NCBI GenBank assembly: GCA_016794595.1 | Contig: JAEUJN010000035.1 | Coordinates: 26,083 to 90,082, forward strand | Length of the DNA: 64,000 nt | DNA from: Kineosporiaceae bacterium | Lineage (GTDB): Bacteria; Actinomycetota; Actinomycetes; Actinomycetales; Kineosporiaceae | Reading direction: 5' to 3' | Shown: piece by piece, positions 10,064 through 19,485 of the stretch | Numbering within the stretch: position 1 is the stretch's first letter | Layout of the letters: every line of letters starts with the position of its first letter | Made by a program: the position numbers and the translations under genes | Notes under the pieces: model-generated | Seen by the model: only the letters and a program-made list of their open reading frames with translations | What the model was told of the DNA's origin: nothing | Database searches by the model: none

Positions 10064-10393
10064 GGGCTCGCCCTCCTCTCGCTCCGGTTCGAGGTCCTCT
10101 GGGAAACCGTGTCCCACCCAGGTGTTCGACGGTGACGCGGCGCACCTGTAGCGGCGCGCTGCATCTGTAGCCCCACCGTACCTCGCCGTAGCGACAAGCG
10201 CCCGGATAGGCACGGTGGCGGGGCGTCGATGCCGTTCACCGGCTGCCAACCATCGTGCTGTCCAGGGTGTTCCCCGTGGGCTCCGGACACAAGAGGGGTA
10301 CGCCCAGGGCCGAATCCGACCCCGCCACGCCGCCACCCCGCCGTTCCCCCCGTCCCCCGGCGCAGCAGCCCCGGGGGGTGCGCCGTCAGCGGG
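10064..10393. other. intergenic region upstream of the clgR-like gene
   Basis: About 330 bp between the clgR start and the 3' end of the lipoprotein gene, both on the minus strand. It should hold the clgR promoter. Long open frames cross it on both strands, but none resembles a known family or has a clear start, and I regard them as GC-rich shadows. No hairpin or operator was identified with confidence. Confidence 0.5.
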
Positions 10394-10810
10394 TCAGTCC
10401 TCGGCTGCTGCCGCATCCACTCGCGCGAGCAGGGCGTCGGCGTCCCGGAGGATCGCCTCGATCCCGGTCACGTCGACGCTCGCACCGGCCGGCTCCGGCT
10501 CCCGATCGGTCGCGGCCGGATCCGCAACCGCGGCCGGCAGGCTCGAGGCGACGCTCGGGGACCCAGACCCTCCGGAGGGCGAACCAGCCGAGCCCCCGCC
10601 GGCCCGGCCGGGGGCGCACCCGGCCAGGGCCAGTGCCAGGGCCAGTGCCAGGGCAGTGACCGGGGCAGTGACCTGAGCGATGGGGACGACGGGTCCCTGC
10701 AGACCTCTCCCTGCGGCCGAACCGGCACTTGTTCCGGCACCTACCCCGGCGACGGCCTCACGCCCCCGGCCTCGACCGGAGACGCCGGTGCCAGATCCCC
10801 GGTGAGTCAT
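10394..10810 (-). CDS. putative lipoprotein of unknown function
   Basis: About 138 aa if translated from ATG 10810, which overlaps the TGA of the upstream secreted-protein gene (ATGA), suggesting translational coupling. A hydrophobic LALALALALAGC lipobox lies near residues 55-66, preceded by an unusually long Gly/Arg/Ala-rich N-region. A GTG immediately before the hydrophobic stretch (VVPIAQV) is therefore an alternative start. The mature part is low-complexity (Gly/Ser/Pro) and ends in a short helical segment (GIEAILRDADALLARVDAAA). The signal-peptide core is encoded by a short tandem DNA repeat. It is probably co-transcribed with the two-component system upstream. The family is not recognised. 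Confidence 0.6.
   Translation of the reverse strand: MTHRGSGTGVSGRGRGREAVAGVGAGTSAGSAAGRGLQGPVVPIAQVTAPVTALALALALALAGCAPGRAGGGSAGSPSGGSGSPSVASSLPAAVADPAATDREPEPAGASVDVTGIEAILRDADALLARVDAAAAED
10623..10660. repeat. short tandem repeat inside the lipoprotein signal peptide
   Basis: About three copies of the 12-bp unit CCAGTGCCAGGG run through this stretch. Read on the minus strand they encode the alternating LALALA core of the signal peptide. Each 12-bp unit adds four residues, so length changes would alter the hydrophobic core without a frameshift. Confidence 0.75.
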
Positions 10811-11199
10811 CGGGCGCACACCTGCTGGGAGTCCTGCAGGCGCAGCAGGATGTCGGGAAGGGCGGCGGCCAGGTCACGCCGGATGGCGGCCCGGTTGTCC
10901 ATCACCCGTGCGAGGTCCTCGTGCCCGGCGGTCCGGGCCTCAGCGGCCCGCGCCTCGGCCCGGGCGATGGATCCCGCCGTCGTGGCGTCCCCGGACAGTC
11001 GGGCCTGGGCGCGCTGCACCCGCTCGATCCGGGTTCCGATGCGCCCGCAGAGCTGCTCCCTGCGGTCCTGCGTCCACTGGCCGGTGTCACCGGAGGCAAC
11101 CGGCGAGGCGTCCCCGTCGCCGGAGGTCAGGCCCGCCAGGGGGCTCAGGGCCAGGGCCGCGGCCACCGCAGGCGCGGCGAGGGTGATCAGGGTGGGCAT
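10807..11199 (-). CDS. small secreted helical protein with two cysteines
   Basis: A 130-aa product from ATG 11199, preceded by AAGGA at suitable spacing. The N-terminal signal-like segment (MPTLITLAAPAVAAALALSP) is followed by a predicted helical, Arg/Ala/Gln-rich domain with Cys at EQLCGRIG and at the C-terminus (QQVCAR). These could form a disulfide outside the membrane. It lies directly downstream of the sensor kinase and is coupled to the lipoprotein gene. A role as accessory or target of the two-component system is inference from position. No family was recognised. Confidence 0.65.
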   Translation of the reverse strand: MPTLITLAAPAVAAALALSPLAGLTSGDGDASPVASGDTGQWTQDRREQLCGRIGTRIERVQRAQARLSGDATTAGSIARAEARAAEARTAGHEDLARVMDNRAAIRRDLAAALPDILLRLQDSQQVCAR

Positions 11200-11332
11200 G
11201 ATGGGTCCTTCCGGTCGACGCACCGGCGCGGTGCCGGTGGGCCGGTCTCCCCTGGTCGAGGAATGCCGACCCACTCACCGTCGCGCGCCCAGGTGGCCGG
11301 ACCGCGAGAGAAATGTCAGAGGAGTGTTCGGA

Positions 11333-12793
11333 TCACCGAGGGCCGGCCGCCGCCGGCAGCTCCAGGGCGAAGCAGACCCCACCCTCGGGCGCTCGTTCGG
11401 CCGACGCGCGGCCGCCCAGACGTCGGGTCAGCTCGCCCACCAGGGCCAGCCCCACCCCCGAGCCGACCGGACGGGACCCGCGGTACCGCTCGGTGAGCAC
11501 CCCGCGGTCGAAGGCCACCGCAAGGTCGGCGTCCCCCAGGCCCGGGCCGTCGTCACGGATCTCCAGCCGGACGGCCCCGGCCGACCCCGTCCCAGCCCAC
11601 CCCAGGGTCCCGGCCGACCCCGGCCCGGACCTGACCTCAGCCACCAGGTGTCCCCCGCTCGGCAGCACCCGCAGGGCGTTGTCGATCAGCGCGTCGATCG
11701 CCTGCCGAAGGCGCTCGCCGTCGCTGATCACCACCGGCCCGGTCGCGGGAGCGTGCAGCGCGCAGATCACCCCGGCCGCCGCCGCCCGCGGCGCGCAGGC
11801 GGCCAGTGCGGCCCGCAAGAGCTCGCCCAGATCCACGGGAGCGAGCACCAGCCGGAAGTCGTCGGACTCCAGCCGTGCCAGGGCGAGCAGATCCTCCACC
11901 CGGCGCTGCAGCCGACCGGCCTCGGAGACGATCACCTGGGCAGCCGGGGCCACCTCGTGCGGTGCCAGGACGCCGTCCGCGAGGGTCTCGGCGTGCCCGG
12001 CCACAGCGGTCAGCGGCGTGCGCAACTCGTGAGAGACGGCCAGCAGGAACCGGCGCTGCCGCTGTTCGCTGGCGGCCAGCGCCGCGGACAGCGCGCTGAA
12101 CGCCTCGGTCACCTCGGCCACCTCGCGCGGGCCGGATGGGCGCAGGTCGAGGTCACGATCCCCGCCGGACAGTCGCCGCGCGGCCCAGGCCAGCCGCTCC
12201 AACGGCCGGGTGAGGCTGGTGGCCAGGGCCAACCCGGCCAGCGCGCCCCCGGCCAGGCCGAGCAACCCGCCGACGACGACCCGGCGCCGCTGGACAGGGG
12301 TGAGCTGCGCCGCCGCCTGCACCCGACGGGCCAGCAGCACGGTCCGCCGGCCGGCCGGTCGCGTGGTGACCAACCAGTCGGTTCCCTCGACCCGGCGCGA
12401 CACCACGGGCGCAGAGTCGGCCGCCGCCGCGACATCTGCGGCGGTGAACGGCACCGGGAGCGAGTCCTGCCCAGCGGTGACCACCCGTCCCGCCCACCCT
12501 GCTCTGGCGTCGAGCCGGGCGAGCCGGGTCGCTACCCGCACCGGGGACCCCGACTGGGCGAGCGCGGCCAGGGTGTCCGCCTCCTGGGTCAGGGTGGCCT
12601 CGGCGCGATCCCGGTTGTCCATGCTCACGGCGCGCGCGGTGACCAGGCCCGAGACCAGGGATCCGGACAGGGCCACGGCACCGACCAACACCACCAGCCA
12701 CCGGCGCAAGGACCACCGCCGGCTGTCCCCCACGCCGCCGGGCGCGGCCTCGCTCGGGTCTACCGGACCCGGCTCAGCCCGGCTCGACGGCAT
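11333..12793 (-). CDS. membrane sensor histidine kinase
   Basis: A 486-aa two-component kinase. TM1 (LVVLVGAVALSGSLVSGLV) lies at about 33-51, then an extracytoplasmic region (to about 165) and TM2 (VVGGLLGLAGGALAGLAL). A HAMP-like segment leads to the HisKA box VSHELRTPLTAVAGHAE, whose His is the phosphorylation site. The HATPase region has an N-box (DALIDNALRVLP), a G1 box (IRDDGPGLGDADL) and a G2 region (GSGVGLALVGELTRRLGG). The start overlaps the response-regulator stop by 20 nt, so the pair is translationally coupled. The signal is unknown, and the two exported proteins downstream may be partners. Confidence 0.9.
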   Translation of the reverse strand: MPSSRAEPGPVDPSEAAPGGVGDSRRWSLRRWLVVLVGAVALSGSLVSGLVTARAVSMDNRDRAEATLTQEADTLAALAQSGSPVRVATRLARLDARAGWAGRVVTAGQDSLPVPFTAADVAAAADSAPVVSRRVEGTDWLVTTRPAGRRTVLLARRVQAAAQLTPVQRRRVVVGGLLGLAGGALAGLALATSLTRPLERLAWAARRLSGGDRDLDLRPSGPREVAEVTEAFSALSAALAASEQRQRRFLLAVSHELRTPLTAVAGHAETLADGVLAPHEVAPAAQVIVSEAGRLQRRVEDLLALARLESDDFRLVLAPVDLGELLRAALAACAPRAAAAGVICALHAPATGPVVISDGERLRQAIDALIDNALRVLPSGGHLVAEVRSGPGSAGTLGWAGTGSAGAVRLEIRDDGPGLGDADLAVAFDRGVLTERYRGSRPVGSGVGLALVGELTRRLGGRASAERAPEGGVCFALELPAAAGPR

Positions 12794-13475
12794 AGCCGAC
12801 CCCTCGCACCGTGCGCAGCCGCGCCGCCGTCCCGATCTTCGAGCGCACCTGCGCCACGTGGACGTCGACCGTTCTGGTGGGCGTGCCCGCGGGGTAGCCC
12901 CAGACCTGCGCCAGCAGCTCCTCCCGGGTGTGCACCCGGCCCGGGCGGTGCATCAGGTGGGCCAACAGCTCGAACTCGGTGGTGGTCAGCTCGACCGCGA
13001 TCCCCGCGGCGCTGGCCCGGCGGGTCGCGGGGTCGAGGACCAACTGCCCCACCGACAGCGTGGGCTGCTCGGCGACGGCACCCCCTCGGCGCAGCACCGC
13101 TCGCACCCGGGCCACCAGCTCGCGGGGGCTGAACGGCTTGGTGACGTAGTCGTCGGCGCCGAGTTCGAGGCCCAGCACGCGGTCGACCTCCTCGTCCCGG
13201 GCCGTGACGAACAGCACCGGGGTCCAGTCCCCTTCCTCCCGCATCCGGCGGCAGACCTCGGTTCCCGCCAGTCCGGGTAGCCCGACGTCCAGCACCACCA
13301 CGGCCGGACGATCCCGGCGGACGGCCTCCAGCGCCCCCGACCCGTCACCGCACACCCGAGCGGTGAACCCCTCGCGCACCAGGGCGCCGCGGATCAGCTC
13401 GGCGATCGGTGCCTCGTCCTCGACCACCAGGACCAGCGGATGCGTGCCCGACACGGTGGACCATGCTGCCACCAT
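12774..13475 (-). CDS. OmpR/PhoB-family response regulator
   Basis: A 233-aa regulator. The receiver domain (about 14-125) contains the acidic pocket VVEDE, the phospho-acceptor Asp in VVVLDVGLPG and the Lys of DYVTKPFSP. The winged-helix DNA-binding domain (about 140-230) contains LTTTEFELLAHLMHRPGRV and RTVDVHVAQVRSKIG. ATG 13475 is used, but a GTG at 13454 just before the receiver (VSGTHPLVLVVEDE) is also possible. It is the first gene of a minus-strand run with the kinase, the small secreted protein and the lipoprotein. Confidence 0.9.
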   Translation of the reverse strand: MVAAWSTVSGTHPLVLVVEDEAPIAELIRGALVREGFTARVCGDGSGALEAVRRDRPAVVVLDVGLPGLAGTEVCRRMREEGDWTPVLFVTARDEEVDRVLGLELGADDYVTKPFSPRELVARVRAVLRRGGAVAEQPTLSVGQLVLDPATRRASAAGIAVELTTTEFELLAHLMHRPGRVHTREELLAQVWGYPAGTPTRTVDVHVAQVRSKIGTAARLRTVRGVGYAVEPG

Positions 13476-13486
13476 CCGCGAGTCGC

Positions 13487-13556
13487 TCGGGCTCGGTCAG
13501 GCTCGGGTCAGGCGTCGGTGAGGCGTCGGTCAGGCGTCGGTCAGGCTCGGTCGGGA
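13487..13556. repeat. imperfect short tandem repeat between the response regulator and pgsA
   Basis: Consecutive imperfect copies of GGCGTCGGTCA and GGCTCGGTCA fill this stretch, covering most of the gap upstream of the response-regulator gene and entering the 3' end of pgsA. No hairpin or known operator was recognised. It may be variable in length between strains. Confidence 0.7.
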
Positions 13557-14200
13557 CGGGAGTCGGGGTGGGAGTCGCGCCGGCCGCGGCGTGTGCGGCG
13601 CTGGCGGGTCCGTTCGCTGCCCGCCACCAGCCGGGCGGCCTTGACCACGTAGTCGACCCCGGTGACCACGGTCACCAGGACCGCGAGGCTCATGGCCGCG
13701 ACGGCGATCAGGTGCCAGGCTCCCGGCAGGGCGAGCACGTACAGGGTGATGGCCAGTGCCTGCAGGGCCGTCTTGACCTTGCCCCCGCGCCCGGCGGGCA
13801 TCACGGCGTGCCGGATGACGACGAACCGCAACAGGGTGATGCCGATCTCCCGGACCAGAACCACCGCGGTGACCCACCAGGCGAGCTCCCCCAGCAGCGA
13901 GAGCCCGACCAGCGCCGTCCCGGTCAGGGCCTTGTCGGCGATCGGGTCGGCGATCTTGCCCAGGTCGGTGACCAGGTTGCGTCGACGCGCCAGCTCACCG
14001 TCGAACCGGTCGGTCAGACCCGCGACGACGAACACCCCGGCTGCCGCCCCACGCCAGGCAGGCGAACCGTCGGCGTGCAGCAGCAGCCACCCGAACAGCG
14101 GCACCAGCAGCAACCGGACGGCGGTCAGCAGGTTGGCGACGTTCCAGTTCGTCACCGAGACGTCGGGCCGGGCGGCGAGCGGATCGACCCGGTCGTTCAC
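13541..14200 (-). CDS. pgsA: CDP-diacylglycerol--glycerol-3-phosphate 3-phosphatidyltransferase
   Basis: A 219-aa integral membrane enzyme of phosphatidylglycerol (and hence cardiolipin) synthesis. The CDP-alcohol phosphotransferase signature DG-x2-AR-x8-G-x3-D-x3-D is seen as [20 protein letters not shown], followed by IADK. Several hydrophobic segments flank it and the C-terminus is basic. The GTG start at 14200 overlaps the rimO stop (GTGA), giving [19 protein letters not shown] before the first membrane segment; an upstream start inside rimO is less likely. rimO-pgsA is a coupled pair. The exact acceptor (glycerol-3-phosphate versus inositol phosphate) is inferred from context. Confidence 0.9.
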   Translation of the reverse strand: MNDRVDPLAARPDVSVTNWNVANLLTAVRLLLVPLFGWLLLHADGSPAWRGAAAGVFVVAGLTDRFDGELARRRNLVTDLGKIADPIADKALTGTALVGLSLLGELAWWVTAVVLVREIGITLLRFVVIRHAVMPAGRGGKVKTALQALAITLYVLALPGAWHLIAVAAMSLAVLVTVVTGVDYVVKAARLVAGSERTRQRRTRRGRRDSHPDSRPDRA

Positions 14201-15726
14201 CGGTGACCACCGGCCACCGCGTCGAGCTGCGGGCACGCGACCAGATCAGCCCCCTCGGCGGCGGTGACCACGGCGTCCACCAACTCCCCCCGGGGGGCCT
14301 GCACCGGCCGGCCGGCCGGGTCCACCAGCCGGGTGGTGCCGTCCACCTCCGGGCCCTGGTGCTCGGCCCGCCCGACCGCCCCGTCGTCCGGGTCGAGGTC
14401 CTCGACCAGGACGCGCAGCCGCTCGCCGATTCGGTCCTCGGCCCGTTGGGTGGTCAGTTCCTCGACCAGGTCACCGACGTGAGAAACCCGGACGGCGATC
14501 TCGTCGGGATCCAGCGCACCGCCCAACCCGGCCGCCTCGGTACCGTCCTCGGGGGAGAAGCCGAACACCCCCACCACGTCCAGTCTCGCCTGCTCCAGGA
14601 AGTCGGTGAGCAGCTCGAGGTCCTGCTCGGTCTCCCCCGGGAAGCCGACGATCACGTTCGACCTGATCCCGGCGGTGGGCGCCAGGGCACGGATCCGCTC
14701 GATCAGCGCCAAGAAGTCCTGAGCCCCGCCGAACCGGCGCATCCGGCGCAAGAGGGCAGGGGCGGCGTGCTGGAAGGACAGGTCGAAGTACGGCGCGATG
14801 CCCGGGGTGCCGGCGATCACCTCGACCAGGCCGTCGCGCAGCTCGGCCGGCTGGAGGTAGGACACCCGGACCCGCTCGATGCCCTCGACCGCAGCCAGCT
14901 CGGGCAGCAGCCGCTCCAGCAGCCGCAGATCGCCGAGGTCCTTGCCGTAGGAGGTGGAGTTCTCGCTGACCAGCAGGAGCTCGCGGACCCCGCGCTCGGC
15001 CAGCCAGCGTGCCTCGGCCAGCACATCGGTCGGGCGACGGGACGAGAACGCCCCGCGAAAGGCCGGGATCGCACAGAAGGCACACCGACGGTCGCACCCG
15101 GAGGCAATCTTGAGCGGTGCCCAGGGGCGCCCGTCGTGATGGCGCACCACGGGCTCGGGCGGGGCATCCAGCGAGGTCAGACTGTCCAGAGCCGACCGTG
15201 GGGTCAGCGAGGCCGCCGTCCCGCTGCCCGCCGACCCGGCCCGCTCGATCGGGCTGATCGGCAGCCGCAGCCGCCGGTCGGACGGGGTGTGCGAGGCCGG
15301 ACGGTGACCGCTCAGCACGGCGTCCAGGTGGGCGGACAGCTCGGTGTAACTGTCGAAGCCCAGGACGGCGTCCGCCTCGGGCAACTGCTCGGCCAGTTCG
15401 GCGCCGTACCGTTCTGCCAGGCAGCCGACCGCCACCACGGCCCGGGTCCGGGCGCCGCGGCCGTCGCGCAGGTCGGCCGCCTCCAGCAGGGTGTCGATCG
15501 AGTCCTTCTTGGCCTGTTCGACGAAGCCGCAGGTGTTCACCACGGCCACGTCGGCCTCGGCGGCGTCCTCCACCAGCTGCCAGCCGGTGGCCCGCAGGCG
15601 TCCGGCGAGCTCGGCCGAGTCGACCTCGTTGCGCGCGCACCCCAGGGTCACCAACGCGACCCGCCGGAGCTCACCCGTGCTCTCGGCGGTCCCGTCGGCA
15701 TCGACGAGCTGACCTCCTGCGGACAC
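14197..15726 (-). CDS. rimO: ribosomal protein S12 methylthiotransferase
   Basis: A 509-aa radical-SAM enzyme that methylthiolates an Asp of ribosomal protein S12. An N-terminal MTTase domain carries the Cys ligands in [21 protein letters not shown] and VAVGCLAE. The radical-SAM cluster CxxxCxxC is seen as CDRRCAFC in [18 protein letters not shown], and a C-terminal TRAM-like region follows. RimO is favoured over MiaB by the CAIPAFRG segment after the cluster and by synteny with ftsK and pgsA. The C-terminus ends in a GTGA overlap with pgsA. An Ala/Ser-rich insertion of about 40 residues separates the first two domains. Confidence 0.92.
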   Translation of the reverse strand: MSAGGQLVDADGTAESTGELRRVALVTLGCARNEVDSAELAGRLRATGWQLVEDAAEADVAVVNTCGFVEQAKKDSIDTLLEAADLRDGRGARTRAVVAVGCLAERYGAELAEQLPEADAVLGFDSYTELSAHLDAVLSGHRPASHTPSDRRLRLPISPIERAGSAGSGTAASLTPRSALDSLTSLDAPPEPVVRHHDGRPWAPLKIASGCDRRCAFCAIPAFRGAFSSRRPTDVLAEARWLAERGVRELLLVSENSTSYGKDLGDLRLLERLLPELAAVEGIERVRVSYLQPAELRDGLVEVIAGTPGIAPYFDLSFQHAAPALLRRMRRFGGAQDFLALIERIRALAPTAGIRSNVIVGFPGETEQDLELLTDFLEQARLDVVGVFGFSPEDGTEAAGLGGALDPDEIAVRVSHVGDLVEELTTQRAEDRIGERLRVLVEDLDPDDGAVGRAEHQGPEVDGTTRLVDPAGRPVQAPRGELVDAVVTAAEGADLVACPQLDAVAGGHR

Positions 15727-15837
15727 CCGGTCAGCCTAGTGGGCCACTCCCGGCCCCACGTGCGCGGCGGCTGATCCTCGGCCGTACGGTCGCTGAGCCG
15801 GGACGAGTCGTCGACGTGGGCGAGGGAATGGGCGAGG

Positions 15838-16521
15838 TCAGTGACCGCCGGACTCTTCCAGCAGAGAGCGCATCGGGCGTGTCGGTGGCAGCCAGGCACC
15901 ACCCTCGGGCAGGTTGTCCAGCCGCACCCGGGGCAGCGGCTGGGTGAAGGCCCCCGGCACGTCCTCGAGGTCCAGGAAGGTCAGCAGCTCGGACTCCTGG
16001 GCGTACCCGGCGACCTCGGCGAACGACAGCACGATGACGTCGACCCCGTCGCGGCACAGGCGTTCGAGCGGCTCGAGGAAGTTGCGCCCGTCCCCACTGG
16101 CCACGACCAGCCGGCGCAACCGCCGGGTGGCCGCCCGGCGCTCGATGTGGGCCAGCATGTCCAGATCGACATCGTCCTCCGGGCCCAGCTTGGGCCGGGC
16201 GAAGACCGCGTACCCGAACGAGCGGATGGCCTCGATCCACCCGCGCATGCTCACTGCCCCGCCCGGGGGGACGTTGGCGAACACACAACCCTCGACCTCA
16301 CCGTCCCCGGCACCGGCGAGAAGCCAGCGGGCGACGGCGTCGAAGCGGGGGCGGGAGGCCGGGGTGGGACGCCCCCCGATGACGTTCGACAACGTCATGT
16401 CGATGTTGGGCGCATCCCACACCAGCAGGTCGAGCGCCACCTCGGTGAGCGTGCCCGGACGCCGGCCGGCCTCGGCCGCCGACTCGGCAGCCGAACCGGG
16501 TGTGGGCGGTGCCTCAGTCAT
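15838..16521 (-). CDS. NYN-domain (PIN-like) putative ribonuclease
   Basis: A 227-aa protein from ATG 16521, overlapping the end of ftsK by 8 nt. After a low-complexity N-terminus it has the NYN/PIN-like acidic motifs LLVWDAPNIDMTL, DDVDLDMLAHIE and VVASGDGRNF, with hydrophobic strands between. This is the pattern of a metal-dependent RNA-processing nuclease fold. The C-terminus (LPEGGAWLPP) is family-specific. It is coupled to ftsK and probably cytoplasmic. The substrate is unknown. The family assignment is good; the biological role is not established here. Confidence 0.82.
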   Translation of the reverse strand: MTEAPPTPGSAAESAAEAGRRPGTLTEVALDLLVWDAPNIDMTLSNVIGGRPTPASRPRFDAVARWLLAGAGDGEVEGCVFANVPPGGAVSMRGWIEAIRSFGYAVFARPKLGPEDDVDLDMLAHIERRAATRRLRRLVVASGDGRNFLEPLERLCRDGVDVIVLSFAEVAGYAQESELLTFLDLEDVPGAFTQPLPRVRLDNLPEGGAWLPPTRPMRSLLEESGGH

Positions 16522-19375
16522 CGCCCGGCTCCCATTCGTCCGGCACCCGTCCGGCGTCGTCGTCCGGTTCGTCCCCGCGCAGGTCCCGGGGGGCGCGCAG
16601 GTCCACCAGGTGCTCGGGCCGATCGTGCAGCTCCTCGTCCATGTGCCCCATGGTGGCGGGCACGTCCTCACCGCGCATCAACGCCAGGGTTGCCGGCAGA
16701 TCATCGGGTCGGACCAGGACGTCGCGGGCCTTGCTGCCCTCGCTCGGGCCGACGACGCCCCGGGACTCCAACAGGTCCATCAGGCGCCCGGCCTTGGCGA
16801 AGCCGACCCGCAACTTGCGCTGCAGCATCGAGGTGGACCCGAACTGCGTGTTCACCACGAGTTCGGCGGCCGAGAGCAGCAGCTCGAGATCGTCGCCGAT
16901 GTCGTCGTCCACCTGCTTGCGGGCCACCGGCGCGGCGACGTCCTCGCGGTAGCTCGGGGCGAGCTGGCCCTTGACGTGCTCGACGACCTGACGGATCTCG
17001 GACTCGGTGACCCAGGCACCCTGCACCCGGGCGGTCTTGCTCGCCCCCATGGGCAGGAACAGGGCGTCGCCCTGGCCGATCAGCTTCTCGGCGCCCGGCT
17101 GGTCCAGGACGACGCGGGAGTCGGTGATCGAACTGGTCGCGAAGGCCATCCGGCTCGGCACGTTGGCCTTGATCAGGCCCGTCACCACGTCGACGCTCGG
17201 CCGCTGGGTGGCCAGCACCAGGTGGATGCCGGCGGCGCGGGCGAGCTGGGTGATCCGGACGATCGAGTCCTCGACGTCGCGCGGGGCGACCATCATCAGG
17301 TCCGCGAGCTCGTCGACGATGACCAGCAGGTAGGGGTAGGGGGTGACCTTGCGCTCGCTCCCGGGCGGCGGGACGACCTTGCCGGCGCGGACGGCGGCGT
17401 TGAAGTCGTCGATGTGCTTGAACCCGAAGGCCGCCAGGTCGTCGTACCGGGCGTCCATCTCCTTGACCACCCAGCCGAGGGCCTCGGCGGCCTTCTTCGG
17501 GCTGGTGATGATCGGCGTGATCAGGTGCGGAATGCCTTCGTAGATCGACAGTTCCACGCGCTTGGGGTCGACCAGCACCATGCGCACCTCGTCCGGCGTG
17601 GCCCGCATCAGGATCGAGGTGATCATCGAGTTGACGAAGCCGGACTTGCCTGCGCCGGTGGCCCCGGCGACCAGCAGGTGCGGCATCTTGGCGAGGTTGG
17701 CGACCACGTAGCCGCCCTCGACGTCCTTGCCGACCCCGATCACCATCGGGTGGGTCACCTTGCGGGCCGCCTGGCTGCGCAGGACGTCGCCCAGCGAGAC
17801 CGTCTCGCGGTCGCTGTTCGGGATCTCGATCCCGATCGCCGACTTGCCCGGGATCGGGGACAGGATCCGGACGTCGGCGCTGGCCACCGCGTAGGAGATG
17901 TTCTTGCTCAGCTGGGTGACCCGCTCGACCTTGACCGCCGGGCCGACCTCGACCTCGTAGCGGGTGACCGTGGGGCCGCGGCTGAACCCGGTGACCCGGG
18001 CGTCGATCTCGAACTGTTCGAAGACGCTGGTCAGCGCCTCGACGACCTTGTCATTGGAGGCGCTGCGAGCCTTGGGCGGCGAACCAGGGGTCAGCAGGTC
18101 CGAGGGAGGCAGGGCGTAGCTGACGTTGCCCAGCAGGAGCTGCTCCACCCGGGGCGGCAGCTGGGTGGTCGGGGGCGGCTCCGGGGGGGCCTTGTGCTCG
18201 ACCAGCACCCCCGGCGCCACCGGCCGCTTCTCCCCCGGACGCGGTCCGGAGGCGACCGCGGTCGAGAGGGCACCGGACGACGAGGCCTCCGATCGGCCAC
18301 CGGGTGGCAGCCGGTCGATCCGGGCCGTCTTGTCCTTGTCGAGCGCGTCCTTGTCCGCGTCCACCACGGCCTTGACGAAGGCCTCGTCGCCGGCCAGGCG
18401 GCCGTCGGTCGCGGTCCGGCCCCCGCGGCGGCGCTTGGTCAGGAAGCTGGACGGCGCCGGGGCACCGGGCTCGGCGCGCTCGTCCTCCTCGATCAGGGGG
18501 CCAGCCCGACCGGTCAGGACGTCGACCGCATCCCGCAGCCGGTCGCCGACCTGGTAGATGGGGGTGGCGGTCAGCACGAGCAGCCCGAACAGCGCGAGCA
18601 GGACCAGGATCGGCACGGCCACCCAGACCGTGACCGCAGCCTCGACCGGCGAGGACAGCAGGTACCCGATCATGCCGCCGCCGGACTGCATCCGCTCGCC
18701 GCCCTCAGGGGGGGTTGGGATGCCCGCGGCCACGTGCAACAGCCCCGCCGTGGCTCCGCCCAGGATCACGACGCCGAGCTGGAGGCGCCGCAGGCTGTCG
18801 TCCGCCGGGTCGGCGTCGTCCGGCGGGCGCATGTGGCGCACGCCCACCACGAGCAGCACCAGGGGCAGGGCCAGGGCCACCCTGCCCAGGCTGCCGGCGA
18901 ACACCGTGTGCAGCACGGAGGCCACCCGCCCGGTCAGGTGCCACCACTCGACCGCGGCGACCACGATCGCCAGGGCGATGTAGAGAAGCCCCATGCCGTC
19001 CCGGCGGTGGGCCTCGTCGAGGTCCAGCAGGTCGCCGCGGAACCGCCGGGCGGCGCCGCCGACCAGGTGGGCGGTACCCATCCACAGGGAGCTGATCGCA
19101 CGCACGGGCCACGAGGGCCCGGTCCGGCGGCGGGGGTGCCGGGTTGCCGGACGGCGAGTGCTCGGGCGCCGGGTCGGGGTGCTGCGGCCGGTGCGACCGG
19201 TGGCTGGTCTGCCGGCGCCGCGCGCGGGAGCCCGGGAGGCGCCGGAGCTGCCGGCTCCCCGGGTGGCCGCGGACGCCGTCCGACCGGCCGGCTCGGCCCC
19301 GGACGCGCGCGGGCGCCCGGCGGCGGCCGAGGACCGGCTGCCGGGGCGGCTGGCTGTGGACGTACGGGTGGCCAT
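16514..19375 (-). CDS. ftsK: DNA translocase FtsK/SpoIIIE
   Basis: A 953-aa septal DNA pump for chromosome segregation. The chosen ATG 19375 starts a basic, Ala/Ser-rich N-terminus; an upstream ORF extension encodes an implausible His/Cys/Arg-rich sequence. The N-terminal third holds about four membrane segments (IALAIVVAAVEWWHL, VALALPLVLLVVG, VVILGGATAGLLHVA and AVTVWVAVPILVLLALFG). A linker follows, then the motor with Walker A VAGATGAGKSGF, a Walker B region MVLVDPKRVEL and LLVIVDELADLMM. The C-terminal gamma winged helix (STSMLQRKLRVGFAKAGRLM) recognises polar KOPS-like sites. It overlaps the downstream NYN gene. Confidence 0.95.
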   Translation of the reverse strand: MATRTSTASRPGSRSSAAAGRPRASGAEPAGRTASAATRGAGSSGASRAPARGAGRPATGRTGRSTPTRRPSTRRPATRHPRRRTGPSWPVRAISSLWMGTAHLVGGAARRFRGDLLDLDEAHRRDGMGLLYIALAIVVAAVEWWHLTGRVASVLHTVFAGSLGRVALALPLVLLVVGVRHMRPPDDADPADDSLRRLQLGVVILGGATAGLLHVAAGIPTPPEGGERMQSGGGMIGYLLSSPVEAAVTVWVAVPILVLLALFGLLVLTATPIYQVGDRLRDAVDVLTGRAGPLIEEDERAEPGAPAPSSFLTKRRRGGRTATDGRLAGDEAFVKAVVDADKDALDKDKTARIDRLPPGGRSEASSSGALSTAVASGPRPGEKRPVAPGVLVEHKAPPEPPPTTQLPPRVEQLLLGNVSYALPPSDLLTPGSPPKARSASNDKVVEALTSVFEQFEIDARVTGFSRGPTVTRYEVEVGPAVKVERVTQLSKNISYAVASADVRILSPIPGKSAIGIEIPNSDRETVSLGDVLRSQAARKVTHPMVIGVGKDVEGGYVVANLAKMPHLLVAGATGAGKSGFVNSMITSILMRATPDEVRMVLVDPKRVELSIYEGIPHLITPIITSPKKAAEALGWVVKEMDARYDDLAAFGFKHIDDFNAAVRAGKVVPPPGSERKVTPYPYLLVIVDELADLMMVAPRDVEDSIVRITQLARAAGIHLVLATQRPSVDVVTGLIKANVPSRMAFATSSITDSRVVLDQPGAEKLIGQGDALFLPMGASKTARVQGAWVTESEIRQVVEHVKGQLAPSYREDVAAPVARKQVDDDIGDDLELLLSAAELVVNTQFGSTSMLQRKLRVGFAKAGRLMDLLESRGVVGPSEGSKARDVLVRPDDLPATLALMRGEDVPATMGHMDEELHDRPEHLVDLRAPRDLRGDEPDDDAGRVPDEWEPGDD

Positions 19376-19485
19376 GGTGGCGAGGCTACGGGAGGACTCG
19401 CCCGCATCCACGGCGCCACGCCTGCCACAGCAGTCACACCTGTCACCCCGACCGGGCAGGAGTCCGTGGAGTCGGTGGAGTGGGA

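Noticed and set aside
10136..10205. ClgR self-binding site upstream of clgR
   Set aside because: A CGCTACGGCG string is close to the ClgR consensus, but the half-site spacing is one base short, so it is not called.
10229..13132. 967-codon plus-strand open frame
   Set aside because: It lies antisense to the lipoprotein, secreted-protein, kinase and regulator genes. Its product is Arg/Pro/Gly-rich with no domain, typical of a GC-rich shadow.
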